A DNA stretch of 37,439 bases from Utricularia gibba (taxonomy: Eukaryota; Streptophyta; Magnoliopsida; Lamiales; Lentibulariaceae): assembly GCA_002189035.1 (NCBI GenBank), contig NEEC01000108.1:1-37439 (forward strand), read 5' to 3'. Both the position numbers and the translations under genes were made by a program. Below the pieces are notes generated by a model, which did not search any database, was not told where the DNA came from, and saw only the letters and a program-made list of their open reading frames with translations. Shown piece by piece: positions 23,356 to 35,349 of the stretch (position 1 is the first letter of the stretch; each line of letters opens with the position of its first letter).

Positions 23356-23380
23356 CTACGGACCATAAGTCGGTCCGTAG
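23356..23380. repeat. Perfect 9-bp inverted repeat
   Basis: CTACGGACC, a 7-base loop, then GGTCCGTAG. The arms pair perfectly. It stands out because the surroundings are AT-rich while the arms are about 67% GC. Confidence 0.7.
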
Positions 23381-23487
23381 ACAATAAGTAGAAGGATTCA
23401 ATCGATACTATATTTAGACCATAAACCTTCAATTGATAGATGTGGGATGGAGGAGGAGAGTAGATCCAAAATTGGAATGCAAACGAC

Positions 23488-23509
23488 GGGATGGGATGGG
23501 ATGGGATGG
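23488..23509 (+). repeat. (GGGAT)4 microsatellite, G-quadruplex-capable
   Basis: Four GGG tracts are separated by AT, followed by GG. This fits the G3N2G3N2G3N2G3 pattern, so the plus strand could form an intramolecular quadruplex. Confidence 0.75.
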
Positions 23510-24959
23510 CATGTGTGTTGGATGGCATGCATCACGGGAGAGTAGAAGAGAAAGAGCACCCCGACATAAGATGTGCTAATACATCCAAACGACTGTAAAG
23601 GACATTCACATGCACCCTTTTTCAACCTAGATCCTTGTCTTTTTTTATATATATAAATATTTCATAATAAAAAATATTCGATTCAATCATTATTGAATTT
23701 ATCCATTGAACTATCCAAATTACAAATTCATATTTTTTGTAAGGAAAATTAAAAAAAAACAAATAATTCAACGATGATTAAAATTACTATCCAATTTTAC
23801 AAACCACGAAACGTGCATACAAATGATTTATGATTTTGTTAGATATTTAAAAAACTGTAAATATTCTGTTAAATAATAAAATTTTCAAGATATCTAATTA
23901 TTGTTGTGACATCATATTCTATAATTTGAAGTTTTGCTTCAAATTATATAGAATAAAATCAGTTTTAGATTACATGAAAATAATCAGTTTAAGATTATAA
24001 AACTATTTTGTGTGATAGCATAAAATTATATTATAAAATTTGATAAAGTGAAATATATATTGTAAAGTCTAATATATTAAATTATTATAGATTCTAATGT
24101 TATAATATAAATGTATTTTTAGAATAGATAAAAATTAAATAATATAATTTTTTTAACTAATATTTTATTTAATTTCTGAAACGTAGATTCTAGGAATTCA
24201 ATAATTTTTGAATATAATTACGAAATTTGAATTCCTGATTTTACGACAAAACTGGAAATTAGAATTTTCAAAAATTAAATAGAATTATTTCAAAAAATTC
24301 ATAACAGAACAGGTCCATGATTTGTTGTTAATCCCATGATTAACGTGTTGTAATAAATTAATCTGAAATTAGTAAATAAATTCCTCTATAATAATAATAA
24401 ATGAATAAAAAGGAATTTATTGCTATTCATTTCTGATGCTTACGTCATAATGCCACGCCCTCCATTTGCAAATCGATCGGTCAAATCGATGAGTTTTTCA
24501 CCATAAATAGTACACGTTTTTTTGGGTGGGAAAAAACATTATTTTAATTGTTAAATAAAAAAATAGTAAGTAGAATGATCGTGGACTTGGGCCGCGGCCC
24601 ATTATCCGGTCTTGTCTGAGAAGCCCACTTCATGCACGTGTGTGTAATATGAAAAATAATCTTATTTTTTTGAATTCTGGTTTACAAGAACAAAAGTAGA
24701 ACCTAACGAACAATTTCTTAATCTTGTGGGGGCGAAATACAGTGGTCCGGTTTGTGGGTAAATGCAGAAGATGTCTTGAAAAGCGGCGAAGAATCTTGAG
24801 GTCCACTGGGCATTGTCATCATCTGGGCTACTCTTCTAACCTCCATTATGCAATTGGTCCACCATGTCCGATTCTTTAGAGATTGGACCATCTTCCTTGT
24901 ATTACAGAGCAAAATTCAAGTGTAGCTGCTGTGTATGGCTTTCCCTCTTCCATTGCTGC

Positions 24960-26870
24960 TTATAAATTTCCTGGGTCGTCGTCTCCCAGCTTGCTCTCAT
25001 GGTTGCTGCAGTCGCCGCGCTCTGCGCTGGGCCTCCTGCCTCCTCGACGCTCCTGCAATGGATGGATGGATGGGTGAAGAGAACAATGGTGATACACAAG
25101 GTGATCGTGGAGACGGGCTCACATCACGGAATGGGTAGTCATCGGCTTCGAGCATGTGCACGACGTGCCCCATTTTGGGTCGTTTTTGAGCGTTTGGGTC
25201 GACGCATCGTAGGGCCACCAGAAGGGTGCGTTTCAGTGATCTTGAAGAAGGTTTTTCCGGTAACTTGGGGTCGAGAACTCCCTCCGAGTTTCTGCTGGAC
25301 ACCATTGTTTTAAGCCAGTCCACCAGGCTCACCTGACATGGTTGCATCAGTTCAGTCTGGTTCAGTTCTGCTATTTGAACCAGACATGTAAAAGGGAAAA
25401 CTTTTGAGGTAGAAGTAATGCGTACCTCCCCTGAGGGGCGGCCGTAATCCACCGGATTTCTGCCGGAAATGATCTCCATTATGAGGATGCCGAAGCTGTA
25501 CACGTCGCTCCTTTCGTTAAGCATGCCAGTGCTGGCGTATTCTGGAGCAACATAGCTAAAGAAGACAAACTTCTGTTTCTCAGTGTTCGGAGAATAAAGA
25601 CTGGATCTTTGTATCTGAAATCAACAAAGCTTGTTACCCGAAAGTTCCCATGACTCGTGTAGTGATGTAGCTTCTTTCTGATCCTAACAGCTTCGCCAGT
25701 CCGAAATCAGATACCTTCGCATTCCAGTTTCTGTCCAATAGGATGTTGCTCGATTTGATATCACGATGAACAACTTTCGGTTCGAGGCATTCGTGTAGAT
25801 AAGTTAACCTGAAAAGCTTTGAGCATTAAGTCACGAAACCAGTTCTTGCGCATTCATAAATTGCAGAGAAGAGGACTCTACCCCTTTGCAGTTCCAAGAA
25901 TGATGTTCATCCGAATCTCCCAAGTAAGAGGACTCAGAGAGCCTACATCTCCATGAAGCCATTGCTCTAAGTTCCCATTGTTCACATACTCGTAAACCAA
26001 CATCCTGACAAACAAGAAGATGAAAAATGTCGTACCAGAGAAATGTGTATACTTGGATGCTCCAAAGGCTACCTGTGAGCTCCTTCAGCACAGTACCCAA
26101 GCAATCTCACCAGATTCTTGTGACGAACTCGCCCTATTGCATCAACTTCAACCTTGAACTCTCTTTCAGCTTGACCCCTGATCACGAGACACGAATATGA
26201 GAGAATTGGCATCAAACTGAAGGATCCATTGAGAGGAAGAGAGATCAGAATACCTGTTGTTGAGCAAATTCTTTACAGCAACGTTGGTGTTATCTTTCAT
26301 TAACCCTCTGTAAACAATCCCATATCCACCTTCACCAATCACATTCCCATCATCAAAACCATTGGTTGCTTCTTCAAGCTCACGGAGGGTATACCAATGT
26401 CCCCATCCCAAATGGGAAACCTCCGGTCCAGCCATTCCCGTCGCCGGATCAGCCCCCGAACGGGACTCCCCACTGACATGCGCCGAACCTGAACCCGACC
26501 CAGAACGAACGGGCTCCGGATAGGTTATCCGATGCCCTTTTCCGATCTCAATGTGGATCCTGTGGTCACTCGGATCTTGCTCCGGGATTTGGTCGGAAAT
26601 GGGCGGCGGAAGGAGTAGAGCCTCCGGTTTCCTTGTCGGGATTTCGAGAATTTCTCTAGAGACATTCGGGATAGCAGAGGTTTTTCGAGTCAACGAGAGG
26701 GAGGTCTTCTTATACCTCCTCGAGGTGAACCAGAGAGATATAAGGAAGAGAAACAAGACAATGGCGGCACCCACGCCGATTCCAAGGACAACCCACAAAC
26801 GCAACCCGAAAATAGAGGTCCTCTTGGATAGCTCATCGTTAAGAAACCCAGTTTTCCCGTCATCAGACAT
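24960..26870 (-). CDS. Receptor-like serine/threonine protein kinase, At4g34500-like
   Basis: A single-pass plasma-membrane kinase without a recognisable extracellular domain. Seven exons (26254-26870, 26073-26177, 25882-26004, 25638-25808, 25426-25555, 25123-25332, 24960-25052) join in phase to 482 residues. A membrane segment lies at about 24-48 ([20 protein letters not shown]), followed by a basic stretch. The kinase domain starts near 160: P-loop GEGGYG (179-184), Lys200 (VAVKNLL), HRD at 296-298 ([10 protein letters not shown]), DFG at 316-318, APE at 342-344. All catalytic residues are present, so it should be active. The last exon depends on a 70-nt intron (25053-25122). If that is retained, the frame runs to a stop at 24997 with a different tail. 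Intron 25333-25425 is 93 nt and stop-free in frame. The closest relative from memory is At4g34500; ligand and targets are unknown. Confidence 0.92.
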
Positions 26871-27480
26871 GACCCTTTCCGCTTCTTCTCCTCAAACAAC
26901 TCCGCAACTCAGCTTTTTCCGCCACATACACAACTCAGTAGAGCATAAAGAGTGGGAAAAAGAGGGGACATTTGACCAGAAGCAAAGGATTAACACACAG
27001 CAGAAAGAAAAACTTTCACTCCACCGGGCGACCCTTTGTGGGCCGCTGGATCCGAGGACTGGAGCAAGCCGTAGTGATGGGACTTTAGTACAGATTTAGT
27101 GCTGGAGTCCATAGCCGCCGCTCTTATTTTACTCCCAGGTCACCTTCTTCCTTCTTTTAATACCTCACAAACCAAGCAATCAATCTATATTTAGATTACA
27201 TTAACTATACTTTCGAACCTTCTGGAATAAGTAATTATTTTTTAATTATTCTTAAATTATGTCCTAACAATTTTCGATCGATGTAATAGTGTTTTTTGAA
27301 TAATTTTTTTTAAAAAATAACCTCCGCACAAGGTGGAAATAGTAAAAGTAATGGGGGGAAAAATATAATAAACGAAGGTTGGGTTGCCGAAATAATTGAA
27401 GTGCAATTAGTTCAAAAAAAAATAAAAAAAATCTACGAATGAGTGAACCGTGGATTTTACGGCGTCCCTCAATCGTCGTT
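26871..27480. other. Kinase 5' leader and promoter; RING ligase 3' flank
   Basis: No gene is seen. The first 250 bases are the likely leader and promoter of the receptor-like kinase. The AT-rich rest contains the 3' flank of the RING ligase. Confidence 0.6.
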
Positions 27481-29822
27481 TTATGTTCTGAGGCCTGTCG
27501 TTTTGCAAATGGGGCATACATTCTTAATCAGAAGCCATTGCTTGATGCAGTTGGTGTGAAACTCGTGGCCGCAGTCGAGTTTCCCGACGTCTTCTCCGGC
27601 GTTGTAGTCCTCCTGCATCAGAGGTCATCGGACATCAGGATATATATGTTGGAACGACTGCATGTATCGCTCGTCTTGATTCGATGCCACAAAAGGAGGA
27701 TTGGAATGCTTACTCTGCAGATGCAGCAGGGCTCTTGCTCCGCCTCATGGACTAGGGTTATGACCTCTGCGTATTTTCGATTCTTGAGGTGTTCGGCTAT
27801 GGCTTCTTCACTGAGTCCGGTGCACACGTTCCCGATGCGCTCCCCAAGGGCCAATAGCTCCTGGGGGTACGGCGAGGGTTTTCAGAATATGAAAGAATTT
27901 TGGTGAAGATCAATGGTGGAGAGTTGTTTGTTACCTCATACGACATGTTGTCGACATCCATTCGCATATGGCGATGTCGATCGTGAAGATCAGCCACGCC
28001 TAGAAGCACCGAGTGATCGAGGATCATCATGTCCTATGAAGAGTGAGCAAAGACCATGGAAGGAGTAAGAAACTAAGGTGTTCCAAGCGGCAAAGAGAAA
28101 GAAAAGGCACAATGAACCTCGAATCTCAGGCTCTCCCCTCGTCGCATGAGATTGAGAACACGTCGAATCTGCTACGCAGAAGTGAAAAAAGGTAAGCATT
28201 CGATGATAGAAGTGGATTAGGATCGCAAGAAGGATCGGTTACCTCGGATATCATGGTTCTTCTTCCTTCAGCAGTGGGAGGTAAAGCTGTCATCGGTGGA
28301 GGCACGCCGAGAACACCACTACTGAGATGCCTCTCCAGCCGTGCTGTGGACACACTGGATGCGCGACGGGCACGGCGATCAGGTAGAGAAGGAATGGGTG
28401 CTGCAGCCTGAGGGGCAGGGGGGTTAATTTGCAATCCATGATTACTGCTGCTGCTTACCGCTCGCGGTCCAGCACCTGATGGGTACGCATTAGCTCTCCG
28501 CATTTCCGACAGTCTATGGTGGTATCGGGAGCGAAGGGACATAAGAGAGGGTAAAACCGGAGAAGCTGCACTCAGACCAGCCCTAGGTGTTGATCCAACA
28601 TTGCCTCCAAGTTGAAGATTTCCACTGGGTGCAGAGCTCCAGCTAACTGGCTGTTCGGGCAAATTTTGAATCCCATCGGCAGGAAGAAACATGGGATGTG
28701 AAATGGTTCTAGGGGCATTTCGAGATGCAATTTCTGGTTGAACAACAGCAGTATTCCCTCCTGGGGCAGAGGACCCGCTGCTAGTTCTCCTGCTCGATGC
28801 TGCCACCCACCTCGAATGGTGATTACCAAGTGATGGAGAAGGATGCAACAAGGACTGATGCCCATGATGGCTCCCATTTCCCAATCCGGTAGCCTGGCTC
28901 ATATCAAACAAATAGCCTTGAAGAGCTAATCCGGGAGAGTGCTCTGAGGAGGATTCCACATTTCCTGCACCAACCCCTGTTGAAAACTGACCTCCAGAAC
29001 CATGATCTTGCAGATGAAACTGATTGGTGTTGAGGTTAAAGACCCTGCTTGAACTTTCTGCACGATCTGATGCAGCAATAACTGAGGAATTTGCAGAGCC
29101 AGGTCCACCGATCCTAATCCTCTGATTCAACCTTTCAACCCCGTTGCTCAAGACAAGCCTCTCATTCCCCGTTGGGAGTGGCAGGCTGATGTCATTCTCT
29201 GTAATTGGAGGAAACTGCCATTGACTTCTTTCAGTCCTTTTAGCGTAATCAGAACCTCTATGGGAGTGATCCACGCTGACTTCACTGGATTTCCTTTTAT
29301 GAGGCGTGCGCTGAGTATCCAATGCACAGCCAGATATCAAGTTAGGATGATCAGAAGATCGGTGACCAAGATGAGATGGCACAGTCGTCCGAGACACAAC
29401 AGCATTCTCCTCTACATCTTCAAATCCTGCACTCGCATTAAGATCCTGAATAAGGGCTTCAGAGCTAGAAGCTTGTGAAAACACACATCCGCTCCTGTGA
29501 TTGCTACCAGAAACATTCAGCACAGTATCCTGCTCTTGCTCTTGAAACCTCCTCTCTGAGCAAGAGTTTCTCCACCCAATCTCTAGTTTTCCTTCATCTG
29601 AAACACCTGGAAATCTTGCAGCGGCAGAACTAGATTCCCCAAGCACCACTCAGCAGCTCTTCCACCAGGTGATGCCCAGAAATCTGATTTCCGGTTTTGT
29701 GAAGCAGCCTGCAAGGTCTCCCATGGCATTTGACAGTCCACTCCTGCATCATTCGGCATTGAACCATTCTCAGAATGAAGACTATTAGCCATAGTGTCTA
29801 CCAGACCCTTTTGTTTTTGCAT
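27481..29822 (-). CDS. RHG1A: Probable RING-H2 E3 ubiquitin ligase, RHG1A/HIP1-like, one apparent 1-nt frameshift
   Basis: It transfers ubiquitin from an E2 to substrates; the substrate here is unknown. Five coding exons (28243-29822, 28118-28168, 27935-28033, 27714-27860, 27481-27612) give 669 residues if one base is added in the C run at 29637-29640. Residues 1-500 are long, low-complexity and Ser/Gly/Asn-rich, as in this family. The C-terminal block is highly conserved: IRRVLNLMRRGESLRFE, DVDNMSYEELLALGERIGNV, then a RING-H2 with Cys622, Cys625, Cys640, His642, His645, Cys648, Cys659 and Cys662 (CGHEFHTNC, CPIC). The ATG at 29822 starts the family's usual MQ..., and a splice acceptor lies just upstream, so a 5'-UTR intron (about 29831-30342) is inferred. 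The break falls between EWCLG and ESSSAAARF; all other junctions are in phase. Confidence 0.88.
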
Positions 29823-32053
29823 CTTGGAACCTGAAAATACTTCATGTTTAGTGAAAAGTGAAAGCTTCTTGATCGCAAGCAGATGCTAAAGCCTTATGTT
29901 TACAGGCATATTTGAGCACATTACCTCTAGCAAAACAACATGAACACAATAAAACTGGAATCTTTTCAAGACAATTTAACTCTTCCCTTTCAAAATCGGA
30001 CTCGCCCACACAAAAAGATCATCTTTTGAAAACAGAATACCACACAGAAGCTATTCAGAAATCCTAAACAACAGCCCAGTTTTCTGATTCCACTCCAGAA
30101 AACATAATCCAAAGGCGAAAACATGAACACCAAAAACAGAGAAACACAAAGGCCGGACGCCAAATCTTTTATCAAGAACGCATTAGATCCGGCCTAAACA
30201 ACAGCTAACACACGTTTAGATCTGTAGTCAAACAGGAAGACATACACACAATCCGTCCAACCAAATAACAAATCATCACAAAAGAAACAGATGCAAAATC
30301 TCAAAAGGGTGATCAGAAACAGCTACAACAAAAAAAACCCACCTCTTTTTTCTTCCGTCAAACAAGAGGAAGGCAGGCGATGAAGGAAACCTAAAGAGAA
30401 GAGAAAACCCTCTGCAATAAAGAAGCTGTAGAGATAGAGAGAGAAAGAGAAAAATCCAATAAAGAACCCAAAAGATGAGATGAATGGAAATTGGTGAGGG
30501 GGGTAGGGGTATATGTATTCTGAATATGAACACCAGCAGGAAAGACGCATGCCGCAATAACGACACACGGATTTCCCCACAACCCCAAATCACTACAAAA
30601 ACTCTTCATCTTCCACAACAGTAAGAAAACAACGTATCTATCTGTATTTATGCATATTTTCCTAATTTCCGAAAATACGATTGATTTTCAACCCTAAAAT
30701 ACAAATATAGTCTAAATAATATTAAAATTCATTGATGAATAAAATTAATTGTTTTTAATAGATAATGCGTGCAATATCAAGTTGTACGGTAAATGATGCT
30801 TTTCCAAAGGGCGGACCCACGTGGCAGTCCACGAAGGCTCTTTTTTTGTTAACAAGATTAAAAAAAGATGGAAATAATATTTTTTTTTCTTTTTATTTTT
30901 TTGTGCTTCTTTGTGGTCTGTGGACTTCTAACAAAAAATTGCTTATTATGTTAATTTATATGGTGGATTTTTGTCACTGAATTATGCGATTTTCTTATAA
31001 TATAATGGAATTAGGAAAATTCATAACTAGAGTTTCACCACAATAATTTTTTTCCTTTCAATCTCACCCCTAATATAGACTGCAGCGTGTCAACTACTTT
31101 GGGGGGCCAAAAGCAAATTTATTAGGGAGTATAGGGGCCAAAACCAGAATGTTTAGAATTATGGTTGCTAATTTGAAAAATATAGGAAAAATATTGATGG
31201 ATATTTAATTTTTTTCAATGAAAAGATTTAGATTTTTATTAATTTTTAAATAATATGTACCAATGCAAATAAAACATTAAAAATACCAAATAAACGATTT
31301 AATTAGAACGAGTTTCGAAACAATATATTATGAATATAGTAAATCAACCCAAAGACGATTTGTGATTTCCAGAAAATGCGAGAGATTATCAAGATGGATG
31401 AATTATTAGATCACCCACAACTAAGCCATAGTGATATAGTGTGTATAAATCAATGTTTTAAATGTTGCGATGTTTCGAATTCAGGTCTTTTTTTTTTTTT
31501 TGGAAAATAAAATATTTTCGAAAATTTGATTTTTGGATCAAATCTGAATATTAATATAAAAGATACGATATTTTGAAAGCATGTATTATAGCGATTAAAT
31601 GATATTCCATTATTTCGTATTTAATAAATAACATGTGATGGCTGGCCATCTTTTACCGAGAACACGAGGTAGAAAAGTCCACAAAACCGGGAACCGGGTG
31701 AACCGGGCCAAGTGGTCCGTCAGACGACATTCAAACTCAATTCTGTCGCCAATCAATCAAGCAGAGAGTGGAGGTCAAGTGTCCGGCCGGAGCACCGCGT
31801 CGGACACGGGATCGCCAAGAACATGGAGTGTCTGTCAGGTAGAAAACAGAACACTAGTTGATAAGTTACGAGACCCAAAACGAATAATGCAACGGAGCTT
31901 CGCGAGTCCAAAACAGGGGGACACTCTCGCTGACTCTCTCAGCTTCGGATGGAGAAAATCCCCGCCGCCGGCGAACAGGAACGTGAAACACTCCGGCCTA
32001 TCCTAGTCGCAACCATACGGACAAAAAAGACCCGGCTCCGACAACCGGAAGAT
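29823..32053. other. RING ligase 5' region and poly(A)-binding protein 3' flank
   Basis: No protein gene is supported. Positions 29831-30342 are the inferred 5'-UTR intron of the RING ligase, and 30343-30620 a C/T-rich leader and promoter on its strand. Positions 30650-31620 are AT-rich. Positions 31635-32006 carry a 123-codon plus-strand frame with higher GC and no recognisable domain, probably overlapping the poly(A)-binding protein 3' UTR. Confidence 0.5.
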
Positions 32054-35000
32054 TCACGGCGCGCGGTTGTCGTCGAGAGACAGGGAGGCGAGCTGGTCGG
32101 CGGGGCTCCCATCATGCTGAACATTCCTCAGGACGTCCATCGCCTCCGCAACCTTGGCCTTCAGAGCGTCGGGAGACTCCAGCAAGTGTAAGACCTCGGT
32201 TTGATCCATCTCCAGGAGCATGCCGGTAACTTTCGCAGCGTGTTCGTGCTCCAGCTGATCAACCAGGGGGTACAGGTTCTCGCCCAGCATCTGCCCATGA
32301 ACGCGAAATTTATTCAGTTATGTGAACTCCGGTAGCAGGTGATCGGTAAACACACTTGTTCTTACCGTTCTCTGCTGCTCAGGAGTTGCGTTCGCCAGTG
32401 CAGAAGAGAGGGCGGTGATGGGAGTGGTTGCTGAGTGCCGGCATCATGAGGGAGCATTCCACCCATGTCGTACGAAACGGAAAGCATTCCACCGGCGACA
32501 CCAGGCATGGGAACATCAGGCATATTACGACCGGCCGGATAACCGTACATCCTCCCCCTGGGCAGTACCTGGAGAACCGGCAGTATGTATCAGTGGGGAA
32601 GGGTATATTACAGCTGAAGTGAATCACACAGGCAACGGCATTTTAGATTGTTGCAGTTAAGGAAGGCGTACATGCGGCTGCAACAAATGCATGGGATGCT
32701 GAGTTTGTTGCATTGGACCAGGTGTGCCTCTTCGACCACCTGGGCGCTGTCCTTGCTGGCCTGGTGGCACCATCGGAACGAAGAAATTCGGCAAGGGAGC
32801 ACCACCGGGGCGAATTCCAGGAACAAGCTGCTGCTGATATCCAAATCCAGCCTACATTTTTCAACCGGGTGTAAATACAAAGTTCATTACTGAAGAAATC
32901 CTTGGGAACAAGGACAGGAATACCTGAGGAGGGATCATAGCAGGATGAGCTTGGCCATAGAACAACTGTTGGCCAATCCCAGCAGCGTTGGGAGGATACA
33001 ATGGGACACGGGGGCCAAGAGGTGGAGGAAAAGCCACAAGCCGCATTTGAGAAAACTGGGCCTGCAATGACAGAAACAGTTGGGGATGCAAACAAGTATA
33101 CATGTGGTTATGATAGTATACATGTAACATAGTTTACCTGTAACCTAGCTCTTCGATCCTCCTTACGCTGTGCCAAAGCAACGTAGAGTGGCTTGCTGAT
33201 CACCATTTTGCCATTCATTTCAGAAAGCTGGAACTCAGATAAAGTGGAGTCAATGGAAGAAGTCGTCATTATATCAGAAAAACCTCTGTCTGATTACATA
33301 ATCAACTTACAGCTCGAGAAGCTTCTTCAGGTGTTGAGAAGGCAACAAAACCAGAACCCTACTAATCCCACCAGCATCTCGCATGACCTGCACATATGTA
33401 TGGCTACAACGTATGAATATCACAAAGAAAACGAGCCGATGTGTAATAACTTCAAAATGCTTATAGACAAACCTTGCATGACGTAATCGAACCATACTCA
33501 GAAAACAATTCCTTCAGCTGATCATCATCAATGCTATCATCTAAGTTTTTGATGTACAGGTTGACTCCCTGGAACTTGGGTACAACTTCTTTTGGACCTT
33601 GTTCAAATCTACTTTTTAGCTCCTGCTCCCTCTCTGACTTCTTCAGAGCCTTACCAACATACCATTCCTTTTCATCAATTTTTTTCCCGTTCAGGGCATC
33701 AACTGCCTTGACAGCATCATCAGCATTTTCAAAATTAACAAACCCAAAGCATTTAGATTTCCCATCCGCATCCCTCATCACCACAGCACTGGTAATAGTT
33801 CCATATTCTCCAAAAGTGCGTCTCAGATCATCATCAGTGGTAGAATCAGATAGATTCTTCACAAAAACGTTAGTGAAGCTGGTCTTATTCAATGCAGCAT
33901 CTCTCTCTTGCTTACGAAGGAAATGCCCCACATACACTTGCTTATCATTAATCAGCATTCCATTTAACTTGTCAATCGCGCTTTGGGCAGAGTCTTCATT
34001 ATCAAATTGTACAAAGCCATAGCCCCTAGACTGGCCATTATTGTCCGTTGCAATCTTGCATGAAAGGATGTTGCCAAAGCTTGAAAACGTGTCATGCAGT
34101 GCCTTGTTATCGATTGTTCTATCCAGATTCTACATAAATTAAGAAGGCACAAGCAATTAAGAGGCTTATAGAATCGTACAGAAACAGAACAATAGAAATT
34201 TGATAACTTGGAAGCAAGATTTAGAGGAATGTACACACTAGCTCTCTAGATCACGTCACATGTAGTGGCAGCTTGATCTTAGGATTCAACAACAATGTTC
34301 ATAGAAAAAAGACACCAAAAACAAAGTATGACTAAAAATATGAAGTTACCTTGATAAAAATATTAGCAGTTCCACTTTTCCGTGCACTAGGGTCTCTGAG
34401 AGAGTACATAACTCTGATGGACTTATTATTTAGCTGCGTAAAGTTGAGCATATCCATAGCTCTCGCCGCTGTAAGCCAAAATACCACAACAAACCAGCTT
34501 AAACGTAACAGTTGTGGCATATGAAACAACAAACGGAAAAAAAGGGGGCAGAATATACTGCAGCAACAGCATTTAAAATGGCGCATGGAATGGCTTGATA
34601 TCAACAAGAATAAAGAAATGATGATGCAGTGATTCTGTCCACGACCGAAAGGACGTGTTTCAAGGAACAATAACATACATTTACAGAATACAAGGAAAAA
34701 ACTTCTGTTGCAAAACACGATCTTGGACATCCACACACGGCATGTTGCAAAATTTAAAACATAATGATTTTCATGTTTTAAAGAATAACAGGATGCTCAC
34801 AAATCCGGCATATCATATTTGATCAAGCGCCAAACACCGATAAATCACTAAAGATCACCCATTATAATATGAAACCAAAAGAATTCCCCATAACTGACCC
34901 CACATGAAAACTACACACGCTCCATGAAAGGTCGCTATACCATGTTCGTAGACAAAATAGGAGCTTCTTACCATCTTGAGGATTAGTATAGTTGACATAA

Positions 35001-35233
35001 CCGTAGCCGAGGCTGCGATTAGAGCTAATGTCGCGGCAAATCCTCACAGACACGACCGGACCTATTTGACTGAACAGATCAAAGAGCTGCGTGTCCGACA
35101 CACTGAAATCCAAGTCACCAACATACAATGACGTCGCCCCAAACTGCCCCGCGCGGCGCAGCCCCACACCGTTACCATTCTGAACAGCCGGAGGCCCCGT
35201 CACACTCTGGTGCTGCACTTGAACCTGCGCCAT
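32054..35233 (-). CDS. PABP: Poly(A)-binding protein, cytoplasmic (PAB2/PAB8 type), two apparent 1-nt frameshifts
   Basis: It coats mRNA poly(A) tails and links them to translation initiation and decay. Nine exons (34972-35233, 34350-34468, 33473-34129, 33311-33387, 33138-33227, 32924-33061, 32672-32851, 32366-32568, 32054-32290) give 654 residues once one base is added in each of two G/C runs. Four RRMs are visible with RNP motifs: [30 protein letters not shown] and (restored) GSGFVAFS. A Pro/Gln/Met-rich linker ([23 protein letters not shown]) follows. The last exon holds the MLLE/PABC domain ([21 protein letters not shown]). Breaks: CCC at 33357-33359 (in RRM4) and GGG at 32420-32422 (before [18 protein letters not shown]). 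All other exons join in phase, so the gene is probably functional. The ATG at 35233 gives the typical MAQVQVQ start. Confidence 0.92.
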
Positions 35234-35332
35234 ATCTTACCTAAATTCCAACTTTCCACCCTCTTTAAACCGATCGATAATCTCGATGGAGAACCCAACA
35301 CGATCTGATTCCCAAAAAACAAAAAGACAGAA

Positions 35333-35349
35333 TTTTTTTGTGTTTTTTT
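35333..35349 (-). promoter_or_regulatory. A-rich tract upstream of the poly(A)-binding protein start
   Basis: On the gene's strand it reads AAAAAAACACAAAAAAA, 100 bases before the ATG. If transcribed and not spliced out, it could bind the gene's own product. Location relative to the transcription start is unknown. Confidence 0.35.

Larger units (their letters stand above)
22239..24959. other. Subtilase promoter and long AT-rich intergenic region
   Basis: No gene is supported. The first 280 bases are moderately GC-rich and hold the subtilase promoter. From 22520 to 24700 the sequence is extremely AT-rich with only chance frames. It contains a small hairpin (23356-23380) and a GGGAT microsatellite (23488-23509). 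Confidence 0.65.

Noticed and set aside
22540-24700. Hidden RNA gene or transposon in the AT-rich desert
   Set aside because: I looked for tRNA-like arms, terminal repeats and protein motifs on both strands and saw none beyond the small repeats listed.
30276-30618. Minus-strand frames of 75-105 codons rich in Phe, Leu and Ser
   Set aside because: They lie in a C/T-rich leader and intron of the RING ligase; hydrophobicity comes from pyrimidine-rich DNA, not a membrane protein.
33531-34022. Plus-strand 163-codon frame
   Set aside because: Exact antisense of the RRM2-RRM3 exon of the poly(A)-binding protein.
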